The translations under genes were made by a program, and so were the position numbers. 64,000 nt of DNA from Nocardioides sp. Its GTDB lineage: Bacteria > Actinomycetota > Actinomycetes > Propionibacteriales > Nocardioidaceae. How positions within the stretch are numbered: the first letter of the stretch is position 1; every line of letters starts with the position of its first letter. The notes beneath the pieces were generated by a model that was not told the origin of the DNA, ran no database searches, and saw only the letters and a list, made by a program, of their open reading frames with translations. Below, piece after piece: positions 52,228 through 61,306 of the stretch. The stretch is taken from positions 28,950-92,949 of the forward strand of contig NZ_SSXI01000116.1 of NCBI RefSeq assembly GCF_004803405.1. Reading direction: 5' to 3'.

Positions 52228-53090
52228 GCGCCACCCCGCCACCCGCCAGCTTCCGGGTGGGTCTGATCGGGCACGGCATCGGCCCGTCCCTCACGCCCGC
52301 CATGCATATTCGCGAAGCAGCCAGACTCGGTCTGGACTACCACTACGAGACCATCGACCTCATCGATCAGCCGCACGTGGACCTGGGAACTGAGCTCGCG
52401 CGCCTTGAGGCGGCCGGCTTCGCCGCCGTCAACGTCACCCATCCGTTCAAGCAGCAGGTGCTGGAGCACGTGCACCACACCAGCGACGCCGTCGGGCGGA
52501 TCGGCGCTGCGAACTTGGTGTTGCTGGGGCCTGGCGCGCGGGTAGCGCACAACACCGACTACTCCGGCTTCCGTTCCGGTCTCGAACGGTTCCTCGGCGA
52601 GCGACCACGGGCGACCGTCCTTCAGGTCGGGGCGGGGGGCGCAGGTCTGGCCACCGCTTGCGCGCTGATCGACCTCGGGTTCGCCGAGGTGGTGATACAC
52701 GACCGCCAGCAGACGGCCAGCGAGAGGCTGGTGGCGCGCTTCGGAGCGGGCGACCGGCTGAAGACGAGCGGGGGTGACCTCGACGGCTGGCTCCGTCGCG
52801 TCTCCGGGATCGTGCATGTCACGCCGGTAGGAATGCGGGAGCATCCCGGCATCGCACTGGACGTCGACTCGCTGAAGGCCCAGGCGTGGGTCGCCGAGGT
52901 CGTCTACCGCCCGTTGGAGACCGAGCTCGTCCGACGGGCTCGGGGGCGTGGACTCGCCACGCTCGACGGCGGGGCGATGGCCGTGGGTCAGGCCGTCGAG
53001 AGCATTCGGCTCATCACCGGCCGCGAGCCGGACGCCGCACGGATGCATGCCCACTTCGACCAGTTGGCCGCCGGCGGCAGCGCCGCCTGA
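52224..53090 (+). CDS. Catabolic shikimate/quinate dehydrogenase
   Basis: A 288-residue AroE-family enzyme with substrate Ser22 (GPSLTP), catalytic Lys76 (NVTHPFKQ), Asp112 (HNTDYSGF), and the dinucleotide loop GAGGAG (136-141). VTPVGM and VVYRPLETEL follow. It oxidises shikimate to 3-dehydroshikimate and/or quinate to 3-dehydroquinate; after the loop the HDR acid-pair region favours NAD. Being inside a degradation operon rather than with aro genes marks it as catabolic. No separate quinate dehydrogenase gene is present, so it may accept both substrates. Confidence 0.85.
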   Translation: MSATPPPASFRVGLIGHGIGPSLTPAMHIREAARLGLDYHYETIDLIDQPHVDLGTELARLEAAGFAAVNVTHPFKQQVLEHVHHTSDAVGRIGAANLVLLGPGARVAHNTDYSGFRSGLERFLGERPRATVLQVGAGGAGLATACALIDLGFAEVVIHDRQQTASERLVARFGAGDRLKTSGGDLDGWLRRVSGIVHVTPVGMREHPGIALDVDSLKAQAWVAEVVYRPLETELVRRARGRGLATLDGGAMAVGQAVESIRLITGREPDAARMHAHFDQLAAGGSAA

Positions 53091-53111
53091 TCGTCTTCGA
53101 AGGGAAGCTCG

Positions 53112-53570
53112 ATGAGCGTAGTTCACGTCCTCAACGGACCCAATCTCAACCTGCTCGGTCACCGCGAACCGGCGGTTTACGGCGACGAGACGCTCGCCGA
53201 CGTCGAGATGCGCTGCCGCCGCCTTGCTGCGGGTCTCGGCCTAGGTCTCGACTTTCGGCAGAGCAATGAGGAAGGCGAGCTCGTGACATGGCTGCAGGAG
53301 TGTGGCGCCGACGTCGCGAGCGGCCGCAGTGTCGGAGCGGTGCTCAACGCAGGTGCCTGTACGCACACCTCGGTGGCGCTGCGGGACGCTGTCGTCGGCG
53401 CGGAGGTGCCGACGATCGAGGTGCACCTATCGAACGTGCACGCCCGCGAGGCATTCCGGCACCACTCTTTCATCTCACCCGTCGCTCGCGGGGTGGTGGT
53501 CGGTTTGGGAGTGGTCGGTTACGAGCTCGCCATCCGAGCGTTGCAGCACTATGCCGAGGAGCGTGCGTGA
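53112..53570 (+). CDS. aroQ: Type II 3-dehydroquinate dehydratase
   Basis: A 152-residue type II dehydroquinase, close to the usual length. It has [18 protein letters not shown] with catalytic Arg18 and Tyr23, [16 protein letters not shown], and the substrate-binding His in [17 protein letters not shown]. It converts 3-dehydroquinate to 3-dehydroshikimate, so quinate-derived material joins the shikimate-derived stream. GAAGGGAAG upstream of ATG 53112. The stop overlaps the next gene by one base (TGATG). Confidence 0.92.
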   Translation: MSVVHVLNGPNLNLLGHREPAVYGDETLADVEMRCRRLAAGLGLGLDFRQSNEEGELVTWLQECGADVASGRSVGAVLNAGACTHTSVALRDAVVGAEVPTIEVHLSNVHAREAFRHHSFISPVARGVVVGLGVVGYELAIRALQHYAEERA

Positions 53571-55384
53571 TGCGGAGGTCGATCGCCACGGTGTGTCTGA
53601 GCGGCAGCCTGGCAGGGAAGATGGACGCGGCGGCGGCCGCGGGGTTCGACGGGCTCGAGATCTTCGAGCCTGACCTGGTCTCCAGCGAGACGAGTCCCGA
53701 GGAGATCCGAGCTCGTGCTGACCGGCTCGGGTTGTCGCTCGATCTCTATCAGCCCTTCCGTGACTTCGAGGGCGTCCGGGAGGCTGAGCTGCTCGACAAC
53801 CTCCGGCGGGCGGAGGCCAGATTCGCGGTCATGCGCCGCCTGGGCATCGACACCGTGCTGGTATGCAGCAACGTAGGCACCGCGACCGTGGACTCCGACG
53901 AGGTGTCGGCCGCCCAGCTACGACGCCTCGGTGACCTCGCCGACGGGTTCGGGATCCGGGTGGCGTTCGAAGCTTTGGCGTGGGGGCGGTACATCGACGA
54001 CTACCGGCGTGCATGGCGGGTGGTCGAGCGCGCGGACCACCCGGCGGTCGGCGTCTGCCTCGACAGCTTCCACATCCTGTCCCGTGGCCACGACCCAGCG
54101 GCAATCGAGGACATCCCGGGCGAGAAGATCTTCTTCGTACAGCTCGCCGACGCTCCCTACCTCTCGATGGACGTCCTCTCGTGGAGCCGGCACCACCGCC
54201 TCTTCCCGGGCGAAGGCGACTTCGACCTGCCGGACTTCGTCCGCAGGGTGATGAGTGCCGGGTACCGCGGGCCGCTGTCGCTTGAGGTCTTCAACGACAC
54301 CTTCCGACAGACCGATACCGCCCGCACCGCCACCCACGCGCTCCGGTCGCTTGTGTGGCTCGAGGACCAGGCGTCGAAATCGCTGACGGGCACAGGCCTG
54401 CAGCAGCTCCCGGCTCTCGAGCCGCCGTCTGATCTCGACTTCGTCGAGATCAAGGCGGAGAACACCGACGCCGTCGAAGAGGTGCTTGGCCAGCTGGGTC
54501 TCACATTCTTGGGCCAGCACCGCACGAAGCCGGTGCGGCTATGGGCATCCGGGCAAGCACGGGTCGTCCTCAACGAGCAACACGCACGCGACCTGGAGCC
54601 GCACGTGGCTGCGATCGGCGTGCAGGTGTCGGAACCGTACGATGTGGAGGCGCGCGCACGCGCGCTCGCAGTGGCGGGAGTTGTCCGTCGTGCGGCCGCC
54701 GGCGAGCAAAGACTCGCCGGATTCAGTGCTCCTGGGGGGCTCGAGGTCTTCCTCGGCGAGAACAGCTACGGAGACGAGCCCGCCTGGGTTCAGGAGTTCC
54801 AGCACGGGCAGCCTCCAGCGCTCCGAGCCGGCCGGCAGAGTGACGCCAACGTCACCGGCGTGGACCACGTCAATCTGGTCCACACCTGGGACGACCAGGA
54901 CGAAGCCGTGCTCTTCTACACCAGTGTGCTGGGCCTGACCGCGACTCCGGCGACCGAGGTCGCGAGCCCCCACGGGCTGGTGCGGAGCCGGGTGATGAGG
55001 ACGGCTGCCGGGCGCATCCGACTGCCTCTGAACGTCGCTCCCGCCGTGAGCACGGCCTACCCCGAGCACGTCGCGTTCTCCTGCGGGGACATCTTCGGGG
55101 TGGCCGCCGGGGCTCGAGTCCGGGGGATGCGATTCCTTCCCGTTCCCAACAACTACTACGACGACCTGGTCGCACGCTTCCACCTTGACCAAGCCACGGT
55201 CGACCGGTTGCGCGAGTACCAGCTGCTCTACGACCGTGATGAGCACGGCACTTTCCTGCACTTCTACACCCGCCGGATCGGTCGCATGTTCTTCGAGATC
55301 GTCCAGCGCAGCGACGACTACGACGGCTACGGCGCTGCGAACGCCCACGTCCGGCTGGCCGCGCAGGCACGACTCGAGCCATGA
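53570..55384 (+). CDS. quiC: 3-Dehydroshikimate dehydratase fused to a VOC/HPPD-like domain (QuiC type)
   Basis: A 604-residue two-domain protein. Residues 1-~285 form a xylose-isomerase-like TIM barrel with the metal ligands Glu134 (FEALAW), Asp165 (CLDSFH), Gln191 (VQLAD) and Glu239 (LEVFND), the set known for bacterial QuiC1. Residues ~310-604 are a VOC domain related to 4-hydroxyphenylpyruvate dioxygenase: VDHVNL, EHVAFS and FFEIVQR supply His, His and Glu metal ligands. The first domain dehydrates 3-dehydroshikimate to protocatechuate. The role of the second domain is not established. Confidence 0.87.
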   Translation: MRRSIATVCLSGSLAGKMDAAAAAGFDGLEIFEPDLVSSETSPEEIRARADRLGLSLDLYQPFRDFEGVREAELLDNLRRAEARFAVMRRLGIDTVLVCSNVGTATVDSDEVSAAQLRRLGDLADGFGIRVAFEALAWGRYIDDYRRAWRVVERADHPAVGVCLDSFHILSRGHDPAAIEDIPGEKIFFVQLADAPYLSMDVLSWSRHHRLFPGEGDFDLPDFVRRVMSAGYRGPLSLEVFNDTFRQTDTARTATHALRSLVWLEDQASKSLTGTGLQQLPALEPPSDLDFVEIKAENTDAVEEVLGQLGLTFLGQHRTKPVRLWASGQARVVLNEQHARDLEPHVAAIGVQVSEPYDVEARARALAVAGVVRRAAAGEQRLAGFSAPGGLEVFLGENSYGDEPAWVQEFQHGQPPALRAGRQSDANVTGVDHVNLVHTWDDQDEAVLFYTSVLGLTATPATEVASPHGLVRSRVMRTAAGRIRLPLNVAPAVSTAYPEHVAFSCGDIFGVAAGARVRGMRFLPVPNNYYDDLVARFHLDQATVDRLREYQLLYDRDEHGTFLHFYTRRIGRMFFEIVQRSDDYDGYGAANAHVRLAAQARLEP

Positions 55385-55439
55385 AGGCCACCGCAGCCCG
55401 GACGGCGACGATTGCCGACACCGACGAGAGGAACAAACG

Positions 55440-56225
55440 ATGACCACGCCGGTCAAGGCGAACGCCCACGCCGAGATGGCCCAGGAGCAGGTCAACGAGG
55501 AGATCGCTGCCCTCTCCGCGGCCTACGGCCGCTCGGGCACGCTCGAGCTGCAACCACGCCGTGACTACGGGCCTTACCGCTCGACCATCCTGCGGCATCC
55601 CACGAAGGACCCGCACCATGCCGATCCGGAAGGGATTGAGCGCTGGTCCCCGGTCTTCGGTGAGCGTGACGTCGACCCGCTCGAGGCGGACCTGACGATC
55701 CAGGCCGGCGGGGGGCCACTAGGGGAGAAGATGGTGGTGACCGGACGGGTCGTCGACGCCGCTGGGCGCCCGGTGCGCGGGCAGCTCGTCGAGATCTGGC
55801 AGGCGAACGCCTCGGGGCGCTACATCCACAAGCGAGACCAGCACCCGGCTCCCATCGACCCGAACTTCACCGGCGTCGGAAGATGCCTGACCGACGACGA
55901 CGGGACCTACCGCTTCACGACGATCAAGCCCGGTCCCTACCCCTGGCGTAACCACCGCAACGCCTGGCGGCCCGCGCACATACACTTCTCCGTCTTCGGC
56001 ACCGAGTTCACCCAGCGCCTGGTGACGCAGATGTACTTCCCCGGAGACCCGCTCTTCGCGCTCGACCCCATCTACCAGTCGATTCGCGACCCCCGGGCCC
56101 GTGAGCGTCTGGTCGCCGCCTACGACCACGACGTGACTGTGCCGGAGGTCTCCACCGGATACCGGTGGGACATCGTCCTCACCGGGAGCCTCCCGACCCC
56201 GCTTGAGCAGGACGAGGACCGATGA
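55440..56225 (+). CDS. pcaH: Protocatechuate 3,4-dioxygenase beta subunit
   Basis: A 261-residue intradiol dioxygenase catalytic subunit. The iron ligands are Tyr128 (GRYIHKRD), Tyr167 (PGPYPWR), His180 and His182 (RPAHIHFSV), at the same spacing as in the Pseudomonas enzyme. It opens protocatechuate between the hydroxyls to 3-carboxy-cis,cis-muconate. GAGAGGA precedes ATG 55440, and its stop overlaps the alpha subunit start (ATGA). Confidence 0.93.
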   Translation: MTTPVKANAHAEMAQEQVNEEIAALSAAYGRSGTLELQPRRDYGPYRSTILRHPTKDPHHADPEGIERWSPVFGERDVDPLEADLTIQAGGGPLGEKMVVTGRVVDAAGRPVRGQLVEIWQANASGRYIHKRDQHPAPIDPNFTGVGRCLTDDDGTYRFTTIKPGPYPWRNHRNAWRPAHIHFSVFGTEFTQRLVTQMYFPGDPLFALDPIYQSIRDPRARERLVAAYDHDVTVPEVSTGYRWDIVLTGSLPTPLEQDEDR

Positions 56226-56773
56226 GCTCGCTGCCGCCGACTCCCGGCCAAACCGTGGGGCCCTTCTTTCACTACGCCCTGCCCTATGACGGAGACAATG
56301 AACTGGTACCGCCGGGGAGCCCGGGGTCGGTGCGCCTGTCCGGCCTCGTGCTCGACGGCTCCGGGGACCCCGTGCCCGACGCACTCATCGAAATCTGGCA
56401 GCCGGACCCGGCCGGCGGCGTCGTCCGCGCGGCGGGCTCGCTGCACCGGGACGGTCATACCTTCACCGGGTTCGGTCGTGCAGCGACCGATCGCGCCGGT
56501 CGCTACACCTTCTCGACGCTGCGGCCCGGCTCCGTCGCACCGGGCCGGGCGCCGTACTTCGCCATGGCGGTCTTCGCACGCGGTCTGCTCCACCGACTGA
56601 TGACCCGCTGCTACCTCCCGGGCCCGGAGGTGGCGGACGACCCCTTCCTGGCCTCCCTCGAGACGTCGCGACGTGCGACCCTCACTGCTCGCGAGGACGA
56701 GCTCGGCTACGTCTTCGACGTGCGGCTCCAAGGTGAGGACGAAACCGTGTTCCTCGAAGGTCGACGAGACTGA
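56222..56773 (+). CDS. pcaG: Protocatechuate 3,4-dioxygenase alpha subunit
   Basis: A 183-residue non-catalytic partner of the beta subunit: QTVGPFFHYAL near residue 10 and a beta-sandwich core (VRLSGLVLDGSGDPVPDALIEIWQPDPAG). The histidine and second tyrosine ligands of the beta subunit are absent, as expected. It builds the alpha/beta protomer around the active site. It is 4 bp overlapped with pcaH and 4 bp before pcaB. Confidence 0.92.
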   Translation: MSSLPPTPGQTVGPFFHYALPYDGDNELVPPGSPGSVRLSGLVLDGSGDPVPDALIEIWQPDPAGGVVRAAGSLHRDGHTFTGFGRAATDRAGRYTFSTLRPGSVAPGRAPYFAMAVFARGLLHRLMTRCYLPGPEVADDPFLASLETSRRATLTAREDELGYVFDVRLQGEDETVFLEGRRD

Positions 56774-56777
56774 CCTC

Positions 56778-57947
56778 ATGACGGACCTCCTCTGGCCGGG
56801 CGCACAGCGCGCCGGCGGCACATTCAGCGATACCGCATTCCTCGCTGCGATGGTGCGCGTCGAGGAGGCATGGCTCACCGTGCTCGGCTCCCCGCTGCCG
56901 CTCGAGGAGCTCGTCGGTGAGGACGATCTCGCCGCCCTGGCCCTCGGTGCCGAGGACAGTGGAAACCCTGTCGTCGGCCTGGCGGCGCTGTTGCGCGAGC
57001 GGTCGGGTGAGCATCGCCTGCACCGTGGTCTGACCAGCCAGGACGTGGTCGACTCGGCGTTGATGGTGCTCCTTCGCGACACGGTTGACCGCGTGCAGCG
57101 CCAGGTGCTTCAGCAGGTCGCTGCCCTCGAGGCCCTCGCCCAGGAACACCGGAGGACGCTGATGGCCGGGCGCACCCTGACTCAGCACGCCGTGCCAACG
57201 ACGTTCGGGCTGAAGGCGGCCGGCTGGCTCACCGCGGTCCTTGATGCCTGGGACGACCTCGCCGCCCTGTCCTTCCCGGTGCAGCTCGGCGGGGCCGCGG
57301 GGACCATGGCTGCTGCCGTCGAGGCGGGGATCGATCCGGTCGCCGCACGCCTCAGGTTGGCGACGACCTTGGGGCTTGCTCCGACAGGTCCGTGGCACAC
57401 CACTCGCCGCCCTGTGACCCGCGTCGGTGATGCGCTGGTCGCGTGCACTGACGGCTGGGGTCGTATCGCGAACGACGTGCTCACGCTCTCGCGCCCGGAG
57501 ATCGGCGAGCTCTCGGAGGCGGTGGGCGGGGGGTCGTCGACAATGCCCCACAAGCAGAACCCGGTCCTCGCCGTGCTCCTGAGACGCGCGTCGCTGACGA
57601 CTCCTCAGCTGGCCGCGACGCTGCACACCGCCGCAGCCGACCAAGCGGACGAGCGTGCGGCCGGCGCGTGGCACGCCGAATGGTCGACGCTCCAGACCCT
57701 CGCCCGTCGCGTGCTCGTCGCCGCGACCCAAGCGACCGATCTCATCGGTAGCCTCCGGGTGGACCCGAAGCGGATGCGTGCGACCGCGGAGGCCGCGGCG
57801 GACGACCTTCGCGCAGAGCAGCGCAGCCTGGCAGCGCCAGGCCACCACGAACCCCTCGGGGACTACCTCGGAGCAGCGGACGTCTTCATCGACGAGGTGC
57901 GGGACCGCGCCCGCCTTGTCCTGGCCGCGAGCGGGAGAACCCCATGA
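56778..57947 (+). CDS. pcaB: 3-Carboxy-cis,cis-muconate cycloisomerase
   Basis: A 389-residue fumarase/aspartase-superfamily protein. It has HRGLTSQDVVDSALM in region C1, the catalytic loop GGSSTMPHKQNP near residue 255, and a helical C-terminus. It cyclises 3-carboxymuconate to 4-carboxymuconolactone. It is somewhat shorter than the ~450-residue Pseudomonas enzyme, as in many actinomycetes. ATG 56778 is chosen because GTCGACGAGAC stands in as a weak ribosome site and longer frames overlap pcaG. Overlaps pcaDC by 4 bp. Confidence 0.9.
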   Translation: MTDLLWPGAQRAGGTFSDTAFLAAMVRVEEAWLTVLGSPLPLEELVGEDDLAALALGAEDSGNPVVGLAALLRERSGEHRLHRGLTSQDVVDSALMVLLRDTVDRVQRQVLQQVAALEALAQEHRRTLMAGRTLTQHAVPTTFGLKAAGWLTAVLDAWDDLAALSFPVQLGGAAGTMAAAVEAGIDPVAARLRLATTLGLAPTGPWHTTRRPVTRVGDALVACTDGWGRIANDVLTLSRPEIGELSEAVGGGSSTMPHKQNPVLAVLLRRASLTTPQLAATLHTAAADQADERAAGAWHAEWSTLQTLARRVLVAATQATDLIGSLRVDPKRMRATAEAAADDLRAEQRSLAAPGHHEPLGDYLGAADVFIDEVRDRARLVLAASGRTP

Positions 57948-59119
57948 CGCCCTTGACCGCGGTCCATCTCGGCGGCCGCGAGGACCTGCCACTGCTGGTC
58001 CTGGGACCATCTCTCGGCACCACGGCCTCCGATCTGTGGTCCGCCGCAGCGGACCAGCTGGTCGAGGACTTCCGTGTGATCGCGTGGGACCTGCCCGGCC
58101 ACGGCACCAATCGGGTGCCTGTCGACCCAAGGGTGACGATGGCTGATCTCGCGGCCGGGGTGCTCGGACTCGTGGACTCCCTGAGGTCTCGGGCCGCTGG
58201 CGATCCGCCGACCTTCCACTACGCGGGGGACTCGGTTGGGGGAGCAGTCGGCATCCAGCTCCTGCTGGACGCGCCGAGCAGCATCCGGTCGGCGACCCTC
58301 ATCTGCACCGGTGCGTCGATCGGGTCGCCCGAGGCGTGGCGCGAGCGCAGTGCCATGGTGCGTGCCGAGGGGACGGCTGCGCTGGCGGACGGCTCGGCGG
58401 CGCGATGGTTCGCGCCCGACTACCTGAACCGTGAGCCGGCGACGGCGGCGGCGCTCGTGCAGACCCTCGCCGATATCGACGACGAGGGCTACTCCGCCGT
58501 CTGCGGAGCGCTGGCCGAGTTCGACGTGCGAGACCGTCTGGGCGACGTCGTGACGCCGGTGCTCGCGGTGGCCGGGGCGCACGACACTCCGACTCCGCCG
58601 GACAAGCTCCGCGAGATCGCCGAAGGTGTGAGGCAGGGTCGTCTGGTCGTGCTGGACGACGTGGCGCACCTAGCGCCGGTCGAGGACCCGGCACGCGTGG
58701 CGCGATTGATCAGGGATCACGCGCTGCGCGCCGAACGAGGCAGCCGCACGTCGTCGCAGGTGCGGGCCACCGGCATGGTGGTGCGCCGCCAGGTGCTGGG
58801 TGACGAGCACGTCGACCGCTCGGTGCAACGGACCACGGACCTGACCCGGGACTTCCAGGAGCTGATCACCGAGTACGCGTGGGGCTCGATCTGGACTCGC
58901 CCGGGCCTCGATCGGCGCTCACGCTCGATGGTGACGCTCACCGCCCTGGTGGCAGGGGCGCACCACGACGAGCTGGCGATGCACCTGCGGGCGGCGCTGC
59001 GCAACGGGCTGAGCATCGAGGAGATCAAGGAGGTCCTGCTGCAGACGGCGATCTACTGCGGGGTCCCAGCCGCCAACACCGCGTTCCGGATCGCACAGGA
59101 GGTCCTGGAGGAGTCCTGA
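57944..59119 (+). CDS. pcaL: Fused enol-lactone hydrolase / 4-carboxymuconolactone decarboxylase
   Basis: A 391-residue bifunctional protein. Residues 1-~262 are an alpha/beta hydrolase: Ser97 in GDSVGG, an Asp in AGAHDTPTP, and a His in VAHLAP. Residues ~270-391 are a carboxymuconolactone-decarboxylase domain with TLTALVAGAHHDELAMH and EVLLQTAIYCGVPAAN. The fusion (PcaL) is characteristic of actinomycetes. It turns the carboxymuconolactone into beta-ketoadipate in two steps. It is the last gene of the large plus-strand run from dctQ. Confidence 0.92.
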   Translation: MTPLTAVHLGGREDLPLLVLGPSLGTTASDLWSAAADQLVEDFRVIAWDLPGHGTNRVPVDPRVTMADLAAGVLGLVDSLRSRAAGDPPTFHYAGDSVGGAVGIQLLLDAPSSIRSATLICTGASIGSPEAWRERSAMVRAEGTAALADGSAARWFAPDYLNREPATAAALVQTLADIDDEGYSAVCGALAEFDVRDRLGDVVTPVLAVAGAHDTPTPPDKLREIAEGVRQGRLVVLDDVAHLAPVEDPARVARLIRDHALRAERGSRTSSQVRATGMVVRRQVLGDEHVDRSVQRTTDLTRDFQELITEYAWGSIWTRPGLDRRSRSMVTLTALVAGAHHDELAMHLRAALRNGLSIEEIKEVLLQTAIYCGVPAANTAFRIAQEVLEES

Positions 59120-59127
59120 CTGCTCGT

Positions 59128-60015
59128 TCACCCGTCCACAACGAGCCGCCGGATCTCCTCCACCGCGCGCAGCAGGTGCGGCTCGTCCCTGGTCTGCCGG
59201 TAGGAGACGGCGAGATCGACGCTCGGTCCGTCGACGAGCGGGAGGTAGACGACCCCGGACAGTCCCAGGGCGGTGACTGGTTCGGGCACCACGGCGGCAC
59301 CAAGCCCACCCGCGACCAGCGTGATCAGGGTCGAGGTCTCGCCCACCTCGGCGCGAAAGCGTGGCTCAAATCCCGCCCCGCGGCACATCCGAACGACCAT
59401 CGCATGCATCACCGAGTCCTGGCGACCGGTGTGCACGACGAGATCCATCGCCGACAGGTCGCCGACCCGCACCCGGCGCCGCGTCGCGAGCGGATGATCG
59501 GCCGGGAGCGCGACGAGGAGACGATCGTGCCTCAGCACGACTGTCCGGATGGTCGCGTCGTGCACGGGTGGCCGCAGCAGTGCGACGTCGACCTCGTCCG
59601 CGCGCAGCGCCTGTATCTGGTCCGGGACGAGCATCTCTCCCCTGAAGCTGAACTCGATGCCCGGCAGCGCGCCGGTCAGGCCGCGGGCGAGCTGCGGGAG
59701 CAGGCTGTACGTGGCCGAGCCGACGCAGCTCACCACGAGGCGGCCGACGACGCCGGCAGCGACCTGGCGGGCCTCGTGTCCGGCGTCATCGACGGCGGCC
59801 AGCACCGCCCGCGCCCGCTCGAGGTAGGCCGTTCCGGCGGAGGTCAGCTCGACCTTGCGCGTGGTTCGGTGGAGCAGCTCGACACCGAGCTCCGCTTCGA
59901 GCGTCCGGATCTGCTGGGACAGGGGAGGCTGCGCGATGTGCAGCCGAGTGGCAGCGCGGCCGAAGTGCAGTTCCTCGGCTACCGCGACGAAGTAGCGCAG
60001 ATGCCGGAGTTCCAT
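59128..60015 (-). CDS. LysR-family regulator of the pca branch
   Basis: A 295-residue LysR-type regulator: N-terminal winged HTH (ELRHLRYFVAVAEELHFGRAA, LHIAQPPLSQQIRTLE) and a two-lobe effector domain. It is convergent with pcaL (8 bp gap) and divergent from pcaF, the classic arrangement for a LysR controlling its neighbour. By analogy with PcaQ or QsuR, the effector could be beta-carboxymuconate, beta-ketoadipate or protocatechuate. No IclR-type pcaR is in the window. Confidence 0.83.
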   Translation of the reverse strand: MELRHLRYFVAVAEELHFGRAATRLHIAQPPLSQQIRTLEAELGVELLHRTTRKVELTSAGTAYLERARAVLAAVDDAGHEARQVAAGVVGRLVVSCVGSATYSLLPQLARGLTGALPGIEFSFRGEMLVPDQIQALRADEVDVALLRPPVHDATIRTVVLRHDRLLVALPADHPLATRRRVRVGDLSAMDLVVHTGRQDSVMHAMVVRMCRGAGFEPRFRAEVGETSTLITLVAGGLGAAVVPEPVTALGLSGVVYLPLVDGPSVDLAVSYRQTRDEPHLLRAVEEIRRLVVDG

Positions 60016-60035
60016 TCAGACGCGCCGCCTCTCAA

Positions 60036-60064
60036 AATGCACGATTATTGATACTTCAGCATAT
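60036..60064. promoter_or_regulatory. Candidate LysR binding region upstream of pcaF
   Basis: The 76-bp gap between the LysR gene and pcaF is unusually A/T-rich for this genome. It carries an imperfect dyad, AATGC...GCATAT, across 60036-60064. LysR proteins usually bind dyads in such divergent gaps. Confidence 0.4.
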
Positions 60065-60091
60065 GGGCTGGCGACCGTAGCGTGGAGATCC

Positions 60092-61306
60092 ATGAGCCAC
60101 GCCTACCTGTACGACGCAGTGCGCACCCCCTTTGGCCGTCTCGGGGGCGCCTTCGCCGACGTACGCCCGGATGACCTCGCCGCCGCTGCTCTCCGCGGCC
60201 TCCTCGACCGCCACCCCGACCTCGACCCTGCACTCGTCGGCGAGCTGGTCTGGGGATGTGCGAACCAGGCCGGCGAGGACAACCGGAACGTCGGTCGGAT
60301 GGCCGGCCTGCTCGCCGGATTGCCCACGAGCGTCCCGGCCAGCACGGTCAACCGCCTGTGCGGATCGAGCCTCGATGCGGCGATGGCGGCGTCCCGCGTG
60401 GTTGAGACGGGCGACGCCGAGATCGTCCTCGCCGGCGGAGTGGAATCGATGACCCGCGCCCCGTGGGTGCTGCCCAAGCCGTCTCGCGCGTACCCGGCCG
60501 GTAACGTCACGGCGGTGTCCACCACCCTGGGTTGGCGCCTCGTCAACGAGGCCATGCCGACAGAGTGGACGGTGTCCCTCGGGGAGGCGAACGAGCAGCT
60601 CCACGAGCGGGTGGCCATCAGCAGGGAGCGACAGGACGAGTTCGCAGCGCGCTCACACCAGCTCGCCGCGCAAGCGTGGGACGACGGGTTCTACGCGCCG
60701 CTCGTGGTAGCGGTGCCCGGTGTCGACCTTGATCGCGACGAAAGCGTCCGGCCGGGGAGCTCGGTCGACAAGCTGGCCTCCCTGAAGCCCTCGTTCCGGC
60801 CGGACGGGACCATCACCGCCGGCAACGCCTCGCCCCTCAGCGACGGCGCATCAGCCCTCCTCATCGGATCCGCGGCAGCCGCTGCGGCGATCGGGAGCGA
60901 ACCGGTCGCCCGCATCGCCGGCCGGGGCGCGCACGCGCTGGACCCCCAGGACTTCGGCATCGCCCCGGTGGAAGCGGCGGAGCAGGCGTTGCGGCGGGCC
61001 GGCATCGGCTGGGCCGACGTCGCGGCCGTCGAGCTCAACGAAGCATTCGCGGTGCAGTCGCTGGCCTGCGTCGACGCATGGACCGAGCGCGGTCTCCCCA
61101 GCGCCGACGTCGTCAACACCCGCGGGGGCGCGATCGCGGTCGGACACCCGCTGGGGGCGTCCGGGGGCCGGATCCTCAGCACCCTCGCCCACCGCCTGCG
61201 CACCGACGACCAGCGGTACGGCGTCGCCGCGATCTGCATCGGCGTCGGGCAGGCGCTGGCGGTCGTGCTGGAGAACGTGTCCGCCCAGTCGGCGGTCGAG
61301 CGGTGA
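60092..61306 (+). CDS. pcaF: Beta-ketoadipyl-CoA thiolase
   Basis: A 404-residue thiolase with the nucleophile Cys90 (VNRLCGSS), NEAFAVQ, GHPLGASGGR and the second Cys in ICIGVGQ. The PcaF-type RAPWVLPKP stretch and the position before pcaIJ identify it as the enzyme that cleaves beta-ketoadipyl-CoA to succinyl-CoA and acetyl-CoA. GGAG lies 5-8 bp before ATG 60092. Its stop overlaps the pcaI start (GTGA). Confidence 0.92.
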   Translation: MSHAYLYDAVRTPFGRLGGAFADVRPDDLAAAALRGLLDRHPDLDPALVGELVWGCANQAGEDNRNVGRMAGLLAGLPTSVPASTVNRLCGSSLDAAMAASRVVETGDAEIVLAGGVESMTRAPWVLPKPSRAYPAGNVTAVSTTLGWRLVNEAMPTEWTVSLGEANEQLHERVAISRERQDEFAARSHQLAAQAWDDGFYAPLVVAVPGVDLDRDESVRPGSSVDKLASLKPSFRPDGTITAGNASPLSDGASALLIGSAAAAAAIGSEPVARIAGRGAHALDPQDFGIAPVEAAEQALRRAGIGWADVAAVELNEAFAVQSLACVDAWTERGLPSADVVNTRGGAIAVGHPLGASGGRILSTLAHRLRTDDQRYGVAAICIGVGQALAVVLENVSAQSAVER

